Below, in pieces: positions 34,975-46,341 of a DNA stretch of 64,000 nt. The translations under genes were made by a program, and so were the position numbers. The DNA comes from Copromyces sp. CBS 386.78 (lineage: Eukaryota > Ascomycota > Sordariomycetes > Sordariales > Sordariaceae): NCBI GenBank assembly GCA_030685235.1, contig MU839155.1:161060-225059 (forward strand). The letters run 5' to 3'. Under the pieces are notes generated by a model, which saw only the letters and a program-made list of their open reading frames with translations, searched no databases and was not told the DNA's origin. Within the stretch, counting starts at the first letter, position 1. Every line of letters starts with the position of its first letter.

Positions 34975-35666
34975 GTTGGATATGGCACGTATAATCGGGG
35001 CTGGAAGAGTGCTTAATGTTTCTGAAAACGTAGAGGCGTATGAGGCGTATATACCCTTTTGATGAAATGGAATGTTTTGGGTTCTCACAGCATGCTGTCT
35101 GTCCTCAAAATTCGGAATGGAACATGTCAATGTGCATGTTCAAGGAGCGAAATCGCAATGCCTGCTGCCTGAAGGTTAACTGGACCAAGTCAGAGACATC
35201 ATGATGGCGAGTGATCGTAAAACCAACTGAACAAGTCACGGTCCAGTAGATACCTCACATTTTGGACACATTCTTGCACGCATCCATGCGTCTTGGTTTT
35301 GGTTAAAAGGTGTCACAACCAATTGAGGCACATCCCAGTTTTGGAAGGGCCTTTTACACGCCTGGTTTTCAAGGTGCAAGTCAAATAACATTATGGAGTT
35401 GATGAGCCGTTTCCTGGAAGTATCATATCTACACTCAAAGGTACACCATGACATACAGCTCTTCTCAAGCCCGTTGTTGATCTCCCTTTTTGTGATTGAT
35501 GCCTTTGTTCACTCTAACCATTTTCACCAGAAAGTTTAGCGAACAAGAACAACGAACAATGAGCTAGACAGATGGTGTTCCCGAGTTTTGCAATAAACGA
35601 AGAGAAGCGCAAAAAGAGAAAGTAACAACTAAAAAATAAGAATTTCCATCACAAACAGGTCCTGAA
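34975..35666. other. spb4 downstream region bordering the transposon
   Basis: Ordinary composition with no gene seen. It ends at the TAA target duplication of the inserted element. Confidence 0.5.
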
Positions 35667-35669
35667 TAA
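35667..35669. repeat. TAA target-site duplication, left copy
   Basis: TAA immediately outside the left inverted repeat, matched by TAA at 46286-46288. PIF/Harbinger elements duplicate a 3-bp TWA target. Confidence 0.6.
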
Positions 35670-35706
35670 GTGCCTGTTCGTGTGTCTCGGAAATGCCTTT
35701 CTGAAA
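35670..35706 (+). repeat. Left terminal inverted repeat
   Basis: Shares GTGC, TGTTCGTGTGT, TCGGAAATG and TTCTGAAA blocks with the reverse complement of 46249-46285; four mismatches in 37. Confidence 0.88.
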
Positions 35707-36179
35707 TTAAGTTTTCAGCTAGGAATACACTAGCCCTCCTAAACCGGATTTTAACGGCAAATTCCGAAAAATATAGGTCGGTCAATTCGCTTCAAAAACC
35801 AAATTTCAGAAATCTATTCGTATATCCCAATTTCTAGAAAATCATAGAAACGAAACTTTCTATAGCAAATCTCATAATAATTATCGTTAATATAAATAAA
35901 AGGCTATATTTAATACCGCCTAATTATTATATATCGCTTATACCTTTCTCAATCGCCTACACTTTTCTTATTTTTTCGCTTCCTATCGCTACACAAACGT
36001 AAAACCCTTCTTTTTATACCTAAAATAATTAAAAATTAAAATTAATCACTAATAAAAGGCGAATCCTAATCCTTAAGTACTCAAATCCTATTAATAATAC
36101 TAAATTCGCAATCTTCTAACTAACCGACCTCTACCCAACCTAATTAACCCTAATCCACCTAATCTACTAACTGTAAAAG

Positions 36180-36535
36180 GAAAAACAAAGCTACAAAAAC
36201 CTTAACAACGTTAATAACGAAGAAGAAGAATTAAATATAGACTATAGCATAAGAAATTCACTTCTTAATAAAGCTTAGGAAGGCTATCTAAAAGGGGTTA
36301 ACTAGCTAAAACGGGTATAAAGAATAAATATATACTAAACTTATCGAAAATATACGTAAAGAATTCAAAACCGCACCGGATAATTAATAAATCTATAATA
36401 AAATCGATTATTTTAAACGTAAATAGTACATTTAAATAACTCTCAAAAGCTATTCGATATTTAAATTCGGGTTTAATTCTAATACTAGTATACCAACTAC
36501 TAATAATAATATTTAAAATCGATTAATCGAAATTA
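36180..36535 (+). pseudogene. Myb/SANT-like ORF of the Harbinger element, 5' part
   Basis: The plus frame shows LKSYSIFK, then FGFNSNTSIPTTNNNI and a stop, matching the fungal Myb/SANT-like pattern (a GFGWD-type box, a P-T-A/D-D-V-W box), with D-to-N and W-to-stop changes expected from G-to-A mutation. In PIF/Harbinger elements such a protein helps the transposase bind DNA and enter the nucleus. The domain is cut by the LINE and resumes at 43,385. Confidence 0.6.
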
Positions 36536-36536
36536 A

Positions 36537-36555
36537 TTATTATATTATATTAATA
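36537..36555. repeat. Candidate 19-bp LINE target-site duplication, copy 1
   Basis: ttattatattatattaata, identical to 43329-43347. Low complexity weakens the case, but both copies fall at independently defined borders. Confidence 0.5.
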
Positions 36556-38639
36556 ATAATAGTCTTATTCCCTATACTACTTATCTATAGCGCCTTATTA
36601 GTATAAGGTACTTCTCCTAGTTCTCTAGAGGAAACTGTACGGCGATAAGCGCCGTCGGATAAAAACCGCCAACTCCTTTCAATTGCGAATAAATCGCGCT
36701 TACTCTATTTTAATTCTATTTATAATAATATTTACCTACCGTTTTAATAAATAAACTACTTCCCTTCTACCGCCTTCGATCTAATATTAAATAATTGAAA
36801 TATTATTTTCGTACGCTGTTCCTTCCTCCTAAACCGCTTATAATAATTGTCCCTTCCTTATCGTTTACCCTTATTCCTACTTTATTATTATCCCTTAAAC
36901 TTTTATAATTTTATTAAAATTTATATAAACGTAAAAGCCCCTCCTTTCCTTCTATATAAAAATTCCTCCCTGCTATTATTTTTCGAATTTTCTTTTCTTC
37001 TTTATTTAATTAATTTTTAAAATAGCGTCCTCTTCTATTAATTATATTCCTAACTATCTTCCCGGCTATATATCCAACCCTTTAAGCTTTGTAATTTATA
37101 TTAATTATAATACTATTAAGCGTAATATTAATTTCGTCCGTATAATAGATTCCCTATCCCTTAAATTCGCCCGCTCCCCTACGCCTCCCTTTTCCCTAGC
37201 GCCCGAATTCTAAGCCTTTATCCGGGTATTAACCTTTAACTCCGCTTTTAACCTTCCTTCCGGCCAATAAATCTTTTTTATCCTTATATTTACTTCCTTT
37301 TTTCTTTACTAATTATATTAATTAACGTCGTCTATTATATTCCTTACCTTTATTATAGTTTAAAATTTATTAATTATATTTATAATACCCCGTCCTTTAA
37401 TATAATTATATTCCGTACGCTCTTCGTAAAATATATTTATTATATTAATATTAAAAATAAATTTCCTCCTGCGGTTTTCTTTTCGTTTTCTTTTCTAACG
37501 TTCTTCGAAACGCCGGTAAATAGAATACTATTTATCCTATTACTAATATAAAATATATATTAAATATTCTATTAAATTATTATAATAAATATAACGCTAT
37601 TTAAATTATAATTATTACTTTATCCTACTCCTAAAATAATATTAGTCTTTTAATTCGTTATTTCTATAGCGCTTATATCGATTTACTTAAAAATATATAC
37701 GAACGTTTAACTATAGACGGCTTTTTATATAACTTTAATATCTTTCTTCGCTATTAGAATATAAAAGTTAAAGATTATTAGTATAAAGGATAATATAAAA
37801 TATTTTTAGCTAATTATCCTACCGCTCCTATTTTCGGCCTTAGTAGAAGAAATACTAATATTAATTCTCTAATAATAATTAATAGCCTTATTAATCCCCT
37901 TCTAATTAACGAAAATTAAATTTAATAATACTACGAAATTATTAAAAATTAAGAATTAATATTTAATATATTCTACGAATTCCTCGTTTACAAAGAATAT
38001 TAATTAATTATTTCGGTATTACTTTTATAATTAAATAATTATTATAATTAACGTAATTTAATTTTTCTTCTTCTTATTTTTCTTATATTCTTTTATTTTA
38101 ATATTATAATCAAATATATTTATAAATACTATATGAATTTATTACGCTATTCTCCCTCTAATTTAATTATTAAACGGTATTTATTTAATCTATTAAGCTG
38201 TAATACTTATAAAAGGATTCTCTCAATTCGGATTCTATTATCTAAATAAATTTAAAGTTCTTCTTTCGTTTACGGCTAATCGGCTACCGTTATTTAATAG
38301 TCGGCTATCCGTAAATAATTTAGGATAATATATATAAAGGTTTCTTTACCCGTATTGTAAGAATAAATTAATATTATAATATCCGGAACTTTCTTTTAGA
38401 AAAAAAAAGATTAAAAGCCTATAATTTCTATCCTTACTTAAATAAAAAAGGAATTCTTCGCTTGAAATAATAAATATTATTCGTCGTTGTCTTCTAATTA
38501 TTAAACTTCCTTCTTTTTTCGTTTCGTACCGACTATATACTGTTTTATAATATTATTATTAAACTTCGGGTTAAAATTAACAATAATAAATTCGTACCGT
38601 CGGCCTAATTTAATTATTACCGCCGCTAATTAATAATTA

Positions 38640-38790
38640 TAATATAATATTTATTCTTTTATTATTACCTCTTTTAATTACCTTTTATAATCTATAATAA
38701 TTAATTCTAATATTTATAATGGAGGCGGCTATACCCCCGTTACTGGAGGCGGACTTATTATAATTATTAAAAATTTCTCCGTCGATATTT
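38640..38790 (-). pseudogene. Possible RNase H region of the LINE
   Basis: The minus frame contains SASSNGGIAASI, resembling the first RNase H block (D-G-S-x-x-N-G-x-x-G-A-A) with mutations. It lies downstream of the RT, as in Tad-type elements. The assignment is tentative. Confidence 0.35.
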
Positions 38791-39399
38791 ATTCTTTAAC
38801 CTATTTAATTTTAATAGTATTACTTTCTAATTTATTAGTAGGTAGCCAACCTTTTACTTTCTTTACTTAAATATAGTTAATTATTTAAATTATAATCCTT
38901 CGGACGAACCCTATTTAATTCGTATAGGCGAACTTTTTTTCGAAAGCTTTAACCTATTTATTAAAATAGAAATCGAATAGTGGATAAAAGGTTTCCGTCT
39001 TTAAGTTCTTTATAAGTATAGTTTCATACGCCCCGGCAATAATTTTCAAGTATTTAATTTAGTATTTAATTAATTTAATCGCTATCCTTCGTAATTTACT
39101 ATAAACTTCGGTCGGCTAATAGAAAATTAATATTCTATATATAATCGCGCTCTAAATATATTTAATATAAATTTCCTTTATTTATATAAAAGAATAACCC
39201 TAAATTTTCACCGCTAATTATATTAGTACGTTTATTTATATAGCTATTTTCTTTTTTATTACGTTTACGTATATTTAGTAATTAAATTTCTAATTTAATT
39301 AAACCCTAAAGAATTTAATTAATTCCGTTAATTTAAATATAATTCCCTTAATTTAGAGAATTTCCGTTCTTAATTCCTTTATCCGTATAAAATATATAA

Positions 39400-40600
39400 A
39401 TTCTATTTTATTTATTTCGAATTCTATCCCTCTTTTAATTACCTAACCCGAATAAATATCCTATATTATTTAAAACGTCCAATAATTTTCGTCGGTAATT
39501 TTAATTACTATAATAATATTAGTATTATCGGCGAAACTAATAGTAATCGTATTTTAAATAATAACTAACTTATAATATAATAGGGTAATAAAGAGAATAA
39601 AAAGGATTAATAAGAAGGGGGAGCCTTATAGTACGCTTATTATAATATTATAAAATTAAGAGGTTTCGTCGTCGAAGAAAAAAAAACCTTTTCTTCTAAT
39701 AACGAAACTATTAACTTATTAGAAGATTTATTTTAGGAATTGTATTTCTTATAGTATATATAAAAGTTACCTATAATTAACTTTATTAAATATACCCTTT
39801 AAATCGAAGAGTATAAAAGATATTATAGCCTTAAATTTCTATACTATATAAATTATATCGGTAATTATTTAAATAACGAATTTGGTTAAATAATTTATTC
39901 GGTTACTTATTTAGCCTTTTAAAAAGAGATTATATTCTTCCGCTACTTATATTAATTTTTTAATTATAAAGGCTTTGAAGATTTTTCTAACGTTATTTAG
40001 AAATAATATAGGCCGCTATACCCCGGCTAATTTTTATTATTTAATACTTTTTTTAAATTTTTTAAAAATAATTACTTTCGTATTCTTAAACTATTAAGGG
40101 AAGTATCCGAACCGGAGGCTCGCTACAGCAAAAGCTGCTATCGCCTACTTAAATAATTCCCTATATATTTTTAAAAACTTATTTAAAAATTAATTAATAT
40201 TTAATACCTTATTAAATATTATTTTTAAGAAGACTTCCTAAATATCTTCTTTAATAATTAAATTATTAATAAATACTAGGGTATTATTATTTAATAATTA
40301 AATCTAATTTAATAAATAGCCCGTTAGGACTTTTACTTTTAGGAAGAAACGGTTAGTAAAAATATTTATTTTACTATTATAGTTTTTAATTTTGTTTGCC
40401 CGCTCGTTTTATTTGAAGGGTAGTAATTTTAATAAATTTATTAAATAATAATTTCGTATTTTAACTTACCTTTCTAATAATTAAAATTTATTCGGGTCTT
40501 TTAATACGCTTATAATATAATTACGCTACTTTATTCTTTAAATCTTCGTAATAAATTTCTTCTTTTTTATTACTGCTTTTATAAATTCTTTTTAATTTAA
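39400..40600 (-). pseudogene. Reverse transcriptase domain of the LINE
   Basis: Two RT hallmarks are readable on minus: a G-S-P block followed by ILFILF-type hydrophobics (39,625 downward), and about 90 bases further on SFADNTNIIIV (39,538-39,506), the F/Y-A-D-D catalytic box with the second Asp changed to Asn by G-to-A mutation. Their order and spacing are correct for LINE RT. Stops interrupt the frame. Confidence 0.75.
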
Positions 40601-41039
40601 AGGCGTCCGGTTCCTAAATTAAATTTATTATTTCTACTATACCTCCTTTATTACCGTTTTATATTCTAAATTCTATTAATCTATTTATTTTCCCCGATTT
40701 TTCTTTCGGTATAGGACGAATTCTTTTATAATATTAATAAATTCGCTATTAAACCTATTAAATCCTAATTCGAATTCTTCTACTATTTTAATTCTTTTTA
40801 AAATTGATATTCTTTTTTTCGCTACTTCCTATATTTTTTCTACATTTATTAAACTTTAATTAAACCTTTCTTCTACTTCTATTTTTCTATTTCTTTTTCT
40901 TATTTAAATTTAAATTTCTTAAGGGTAATAGTCCGAACCTATTTACCTATACCATTATATTCCTTAATATTCGGCTTTAATACTTTATAAAATTTATATA
41001 TAATTAATTATTTTATTTTTCTCTCTTTTAATTATATTT

Positions 41040-41900
41040 CTAAACTTCGTTAATTCCCTACAGGGGGTAACGAAGTTAAATTTTTATTACCGTATTTATA
41101 TAAATAATTTTATAGCGCTTAGATTAATTTTATTTTTTAAGTTTTAATTGGGGTAATAGAGGTTATAATCCTTTATAGTTATATATTAATTAGCTAGGGA
41201 TTTTTTTTCGAAGAATTCGAAGAAAGGAAACCCCTATTACTATTTTAGCGTACTTTAGAAGAAAATAAGGGAGTAAATAGAATAAATAATTATTAGTTTT
41301 CGTAAATTCTTTAATATCGCCGTAGCCTAATTTTTCCTAATTTAGAAATTTACGTCCTTTAAATTCTACTTTTTATTTATATAAATTACTATTTTACTTT
41401 TTTCTAAATAATTAATACTATAATATTTATTGCCCTTCGGCCAGTAAATATCCTTATTTAAATTCTTGCCCGGCTTTTAAATTATTATAATATTATAGGT
41501 CTCCTCTTATTCGAATAGTATTTTCCTTCTTTCGTACGATTTCCTTATATTCTAATAGAATATTTTTAATTAAATTATTAATTACTTTATAAGAAGCTTC
41601 CTTTTAATTTAATAGTAAGCTAGGGGGGTATTATTTTTTTAAAAGTAATAATAGCGGCCGAAAGCGTAATAATAATAAAATTAATACGGGTATAATCACT
41701 TATATTCTAAAAGCGGGTATAAACGTCTATTAAGTTTATATTTACAAATTTTAATTAAGAATTACTTCTAATTTTCTTAAGGCGGCCTCTTTTTCCTTTT
41801 TTTATAAATAATTTTTCTAAAATTATAATTAAATAGGAATTAAAGGGGGTATTAAAGATTATAACGTCTTCTTCTAATTCTATTGTCGGCTTTAATATTA
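41040..41900 (-). pseudogene. APE-type endonuclease region of the LINE
   Basis: The minus frame reads ITIKDYNLYYPN near 41,190-41,150 and later FNFVTPCREFTKFRN, paralleling the G-D-F-N-x-H-H-P box and the following L-V-T-P region of LINE apurinic-like endonucleases, with H-to-Y changes expected from RIP. It lies upstream of the RT on the same strand. Confidence 0.6.
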
Positions 41901-42299
41901 ATTTAATTAGTCCTTTATAAATAGTAAAATTACGAAGCCTTTCGGCGTAATTAATAAATATTTTTATATAAACTATTTTTACGAATAAGTATTTCTTTTT
42001 ATTAAAGGCGAAATATTCTAATTTCCTATATAGTTTATAAAAAATTAAAGAATTATTTTTATTCGAAGGGTAATTCTCTTCTCCTATACGCGGCCCTTTA
42101 TATTTAATTTTATTATAACGGCTATAAATATCTTCTTAGCGATAGAATTTCGCTATATATTTAAAATACTAATATTTAAAGTACTATTAAGCGGAGGCTA
42201 TAATTTAAAATAATTTATATATATATACGCTACTATTTTAGAAGAAAAAATTTTCTTAGAAGAAAATTATAGCCTTCGTAATTGTAATTTTTATTAAAA

Positions 42300-43170
42300 A
42301 TATTCTTCTTTCTTCCCCTTTGTATTTTTTTAAAAATTTAATCCGAATAATCTCTACTTCCTTATTCTTCGCCTTTATTTCTTATATAACCGATTCGGAT
42401 TATTTTATATTAATATTAATTTATAGGATTCTTTTAATTAAAATAGCTATAATATTTAAAAATACGACGGCCTTTTTTCTAAAGACCGTTTTAACCTAAA
42501 TTTAATACTTCTAATATTAATCTTTAATTAATTCGTTGAAGATAATTATATAATTTCTATTTATTATTATTCTAATAGCCGCGTAGATTATTTTATATAG
42601 GTTTTCTTTTAAGGCGTTTTCGACGGCTTATTTTATATTATTATTCGAATGTATAGTAAATTCGGCGGTAATTTAGGCGCCTTTAATAATAAATTAGCGT
42701 TTATAATTAGAAGGGATAAATTTTTTAATAATAATAGTAAATAAATAGTAGAAAGTAATATTAATTTTATTCGGCGATTTCCGGATAATATTAATTTATT
42801 TCTTCGGCGCTTTTTAAACGTTTTTCTTTATTTCCTTCAAAATAAATTTCTTTAAATTATTAATATCCTTCCTAATAATAAATTAGGCCTTAGCGGCCTT
42901 ATTTGCTTTAAGTATTTTAAATTTACTTTTTTTCGTAGAAATTTTTACGAATTCGAAAAGGAATTTTTAAATTTAATGACGGTCGTCGGTCAATATAGCG
43001 GTATAGTCTGTAGTTTTATTCGCTATAATAATAAATCTCTTTATAATTTTATTATCTTCTTCCGTTTTCTCCGAAGTCTTTATAGTAAATATAGTATTGG
43101 AGTTGTTATATTCTAAAATACTTCCGAAAGGGTTGTGAACGCTATTTTCGAATTTATTCGCACTTTTATT
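42300..43170 (-). pseudogene. ORF1 (gag-like) region of the LINE
   Basis: A long minus frame with few stops near the LINE 5' end: VHNPFGSILEYNNSNTIF, KTSEKTEEDNKI, TDYTAILTDDRH and FILKEIKKNV. Its position and its Lys/Glu/Asn-rich content fit an ORF1 nucleic-acid-binding protein. No zinc knuckle was read with confidence. Confidence 0.5.
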
Positions 43171-43328
43171 AATTATTATCAGCAGCGACGGCTTAACGCT
43201 ATTATTATAATTGTCGTAAAATATCGCAGAGGGGGTAAATAACCCTCCTAAATCGATTGCCGTTATTGGTTTTGGTTTTGGAGCACTTCCTGACCAGAAA
43301 TCGGCGTTTCCGGTTTCGGCGTCGTTTT

Positions 43329-43347
43329 TTATTATATTATATTAATA
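43329..43347. repeat. Candidate 19-bp LINE target-site duplication, copy 2
   Basis: Identical to 36537-36555, next to the putative 5' end of the LINE. Confidence 0.5.
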
Positions 43348-43369
43348 TATATATAATATAAATAAATTA

Positions 43370-44030
43370 ACTAAAATTTTATAGGCCTATAAAGAAGTTA
43401 TTCAATTTGGTAAATAAAGTTTCCCGTACTATAAACTTATAAAAGAAGCCTTTATAAAGGATTAAAGTACTACTAGCGAGTACGCAATAACCTTAAATCA
43501 ATTACTATCGATTAAAAAAATATAATAAATTCAACCCCTCGACCTATTAATTAACAATAATAATAGCAAATTACTAATACCTACTTATATAAAGGATAAT
43601 AATCTAAAAAAGTCTACCGTTAATAATTATAATCCGAAAAAGAAGAAACGGAAGAATAATAATAAAGTAATTGCTAAAAATTTAATAAATTTAATTAGCA
43701 TACTAATAAAGTAAAATAATATTAATCGCAACCGTATCGAAAAGGTAATTATTAAAGAAAAAAAAATAGCGACCAAATAATTAAATAAGGCCTTTAATAT
43801 CTTTAAACGCAATTAAAAAAATAAAATCAATAATAATATCGCCGCAATTATCTTCGAAGAATAGGGGTCTTCTAAAGTTAAAGCAAATATTTTCGTAAAA
43901 ATATCCTATAAAAAGCGGGAAATTTACTTCGAAAAAATAAAGAAGAAAGTTATTAATAAAAATAGAAATAGGGAAAGTAAAAATAAAAAGGAATATAAAA
44001 TAAGAATTAAACTTTTATCAAATTTACCTA
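43370..44030 (+). pseudogene. Myb/SANT-like ORF of the Harbinger element, 3' part
   Basis: The plus frame resumes with AYKEVIQFGK, stop, SFPYYKLIKEAF, matching the end of the Myb/SANT-like domain (Y-I-x-A-H-x-x-A-x-x-F-R, then S-F-P-x-Y-x-x-L). A low-complexity linker and a Lys/Glu-rich coiled-coil-like tail follow (IEKVIIKEKKIATK, KRNRESKNKKE-like). CpA dinucleotides are retained while TpG is absent. Confidence 0.6.
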
Positions 44031-44639
44031 TTAACTTTAACTTACAATAATATTAATTACAAAGCATATAATACTATTAATAATACAATTTAGAAACCTA
44101 TAAGCAGAATATAGGGCGACCCCGGATTTTCATATCTTATTATTTTAATTTACTTTCTTTCTAATAATATAAAACCACCCAAAAAAATCGTATATATATA
44201 AAAATTATACTATTTTAATCGCTAAATTAAATTAAATCGATATATCTAATTTATATAAAATTTAATACACTTTTATAATAAATATAAATATTAAAAATAA
44301 TATTAAAATTTTAATAAATAAGGATAATAAAATACTAAAATTACGTTAATATAATTTAATATATTCAATATATTGATTTAAAATCTAAAATATTTTAAAT
44401 TTAATATAGAATTTACATTCGTTTTCATATATTCGATTTTATATACTTTAGAAAATAAATTTAATAATTTAAATTCATAATTAAATAAATATAATATATT
44501 TAAATTTAATCGATACGAAGGTAATTTAAACGGTTAATACTAAATCCATTTATTTACTACTAAATTTCGATATTATAATTCCCCTCCTCTCCCCTCTCCC
44601 CCTTCTACTTTATATTAAACCTTCTATTCTATATCAAAC

Positions 44640-45960
44640 TTTCTACTCTATATCTCTCCTTTCTTATATAATTTAAAATAATAACCCTTCTACATCTTTC
44701 TCGTAATACAATCGCAATAATTAAATATATATCCCTTCGCACCGCTATTAAATTCAACTTCTATAAAATTATTCTTCTCCCCTACCTTATTTACTAATAT
44801 AAAATTAACCCTATTCACTAAATCTCTCTCAATCTAAATCACATCCTCCAAAATTAATACTTCATTATTAACAATATACCTAAATTCACTAAAGAAGTTA
44901 TCATACTAAAACAACTAATTCAATACCCCTACTATCGTTAAAATCACTTTATTCTATACTTCAATACCGAAACTAAGTATAATATAATAAATCCTAAACG
45001 TACCCTTCAACCTCTTAATTATTCTTTTAATAATAATACGCTTCTAACTATAACAAAAATTATACAACTCTTCGAAATTAACGGGTTTAAACCCTACCTT
45101 CTCGTTTTCCTTTAAATAATATTAAATACCTTAATAAAGTACAAATAATCGATTACTATACCTATACCTAATATTAATTAAATAAAACCAACCGAATAGG
45201 ATTTTAAACCTTTAATTAAAAGTATTATTAAGGATTTTTATATTATTAGCTAAACCCTCCCAACTAAATATTACGAAAATTAATATATTCTCGAAAATAT
45301 AAACTATTATCACATTAATTAATAAACCTCCCTTCCTATTACGCTATAACTTCTAATCATTTATAAGAACCTTAATAAGAAAATATAAACTATCGAAAAC
45401 TCCCAACACCCTCTTAAAACCATATACTTTCGAATCCGCCACAATAATAAAGGAAGTTATAAATTCGGGTAAACGAATCTTATACTAAGCGAAAATAAAG
45501 TATATATTTAAAACTTTATAAAATACCCTATTTAATATAAGTAAATAAAGTCTCCTATTATTTCCTATTCTAATCCCAATTAACCTATATATAATATCGA
45601 TATTATAACCTATCATATACCCGGCCAATCTAAAGGTTATACCCTACCCAATCACGAATATAAATATCAATACCTTCTTGTATATAAATATTATTCGTAT
45701 ACTAAACAATAAAATATAATTAGTAAGCTAATATACTAAAGCAAAGAAGGTCTAAGTCCCTATACGTATCAAATCTCTAAACCGACCCTCGTACCCATAT
45801 AGAAAATCTTTAATAACATATATTCTCCACAACCCAAATAAGTTTATAAGGATATAAAAGTTCTAATACGTCTAAAAAATTACTAGTATAATAATAGCCA
45901 TCTACAATACTTTTCTATATAATTTACAATATTTACAATACAATATAAGTATTACAATAG
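44640..45960 (-). pseudogene. PIF/Harbinger DDE transposase (RIP-mutated)
   Basis: Read on minus, the DDE_Tnp_4-type order is visible with a few stops: VFDSLYFLI (first Asp box, usually G-x-x-D-G-T-H), RNRKGGLLINVI, IFVIFSWEGLANNIKILN (the G-W-E-G-S-A-x-D box with Asp now Asn), FGWFYLINIRYRYSNRLFVLY (the Y-x-x-D-A-G-Y box mutated), then KRIIIKRIIKRLKGTFRI (the R-N-x-I-E-R-x-F-G-x-L-K-x-R-F box). A less certain C-terminal part runs to about 44,650. All key acidic positions that can be recognised are altered, so the enzyme is dead. Orientation is convergent with the Myb/SANT ORF. Confidence 0.75.
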
Positions 45961-46198
45961 CTTAAATAGAAGCCATCGCAAAGGTATTAGAAATAGTAAT
46001 TATAAAGGAGGGTATCATGTAATCTAGGATTTGACAAATATCACAACAGAAATCGATTTCAAAAAGGGATTTCAACAACTTTAAAGTCCTAAAATCCTTC
46101 ATAGAATTTTCATAAAGAATACAACTATTTAATTAATTAGATAGCAATTATAAATCCTAGAAATTTCATAAGCCAAATTTACAGAAATTTCAAGGCAA

Positions 46199-46225
46199 AA
46201 CGGGTTCCGGGACATTCGAACAGGC
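46199..46225 (-). repeat. Subterminal repeat of the TIR motif
   Basis: On minus, GCCTGTTCG followed by TGTCCCGGAA repeats the start of the inverted repeat in the same direction as the right TIR, about 60 bp inside it. Subterminal repeats can act as extra transposase sites. Confidence 0.5.
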
Positions 46226-46248
46226 TTCTGAAATCAGGTTTCTGAATC

Positions 46249-46285
46249 TTTCAGAAGGTCATTTCCGAAACACACGAACACGCAC
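46249..46285 (-). repeat. Right terminal inverted repeat
   Basis: Reverse complement matches 35670-35706 at 33 of 37 positions and is followed by TAA. Confidence 0.88.
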
Positions 46286-46288
46286 TAA
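46286..46288. repeat. TAA target-site duplication, right copy
   Basis: Pairs with TAA at 35667-35669. Confidence 0.6.
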
Positions 46289-46322
46289 CCTAACATGCAA
46301 AACTACCCAAAAAAAAATTGCG

Positions 46323-46330
46323 AAAAAAAA
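46323..46330 (-). terminator. Pol III terminator of tRNA-Glu
   Basis: A run of eight T on the minus strand, 11 bases past the tRNA 3' end, the usual RNA polymerase III stop signal. Confidence 0.8.
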
Positions 46331-46341
46331 GATGTTTGAGA

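Larger units (their letters stand above)
36556..43328 (-). mobile_element. Tad1-like LINE, RIP-mutated on both strands
   Basis: A minus-strand non-LTR retrotransposon, about 6.77 kb and apparently full length. From its 5' end (43.3 kb) it carries an ORF1-like region, an APE-type endonuclease relic, a reverse transcriptase and a possible RNase H, the domain order of Tad-clade elements. CpA and TpG are both almost absent in sampled stretches (none in 39,301-39,478), so RIP hit both strands. The 5' end near 43.2-43.3 kb keeps higher GC. It is not autonomous: every frame has stops. Confidence 0.75.
35670..46285. mobile_element. RIP-mutated PIF/Harbinger-type transposon with nested LINE
   Basis: Bounded by near-perfect inverted repeats (33 of 37 positions) and TAA duplications. 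It contains a Myb/SANT-like ORF on plus and a DDE transposase on minus, the two-gene arrangement of PIF/Harbinger elements. A 6.8-kb LINE is inserted within the Myb/SANT ORF. Without it the element would be about 3.8 kb, a normal size for the superfamily. All reading frames are broken by stops. The right arm is C-rich and almost G-free on plus (CpA retained, TpG lost), consistent with RIP acting on one strand. Confidence 0.8.

Noticed and set aside
43627..43812. 61-codon minus frame rich in Phe/Leu/Ile, looking like a membrane peptide
   Set aside because: A chance product of A-rich plus-strand sequence in the mutated Myb/SANT ORF.
35670..46285. Starship or Maverick/Polinton-type giant element
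   Set aside because: No tyrosine-recombinase (DUF3435) captain, polymerase B or capsid-like text. The TIRs, 3-bp TAA duplication and DDE_Tnp_4 blocks point to PIF/Harbinger, and the extra length is explained by the nested LINE.
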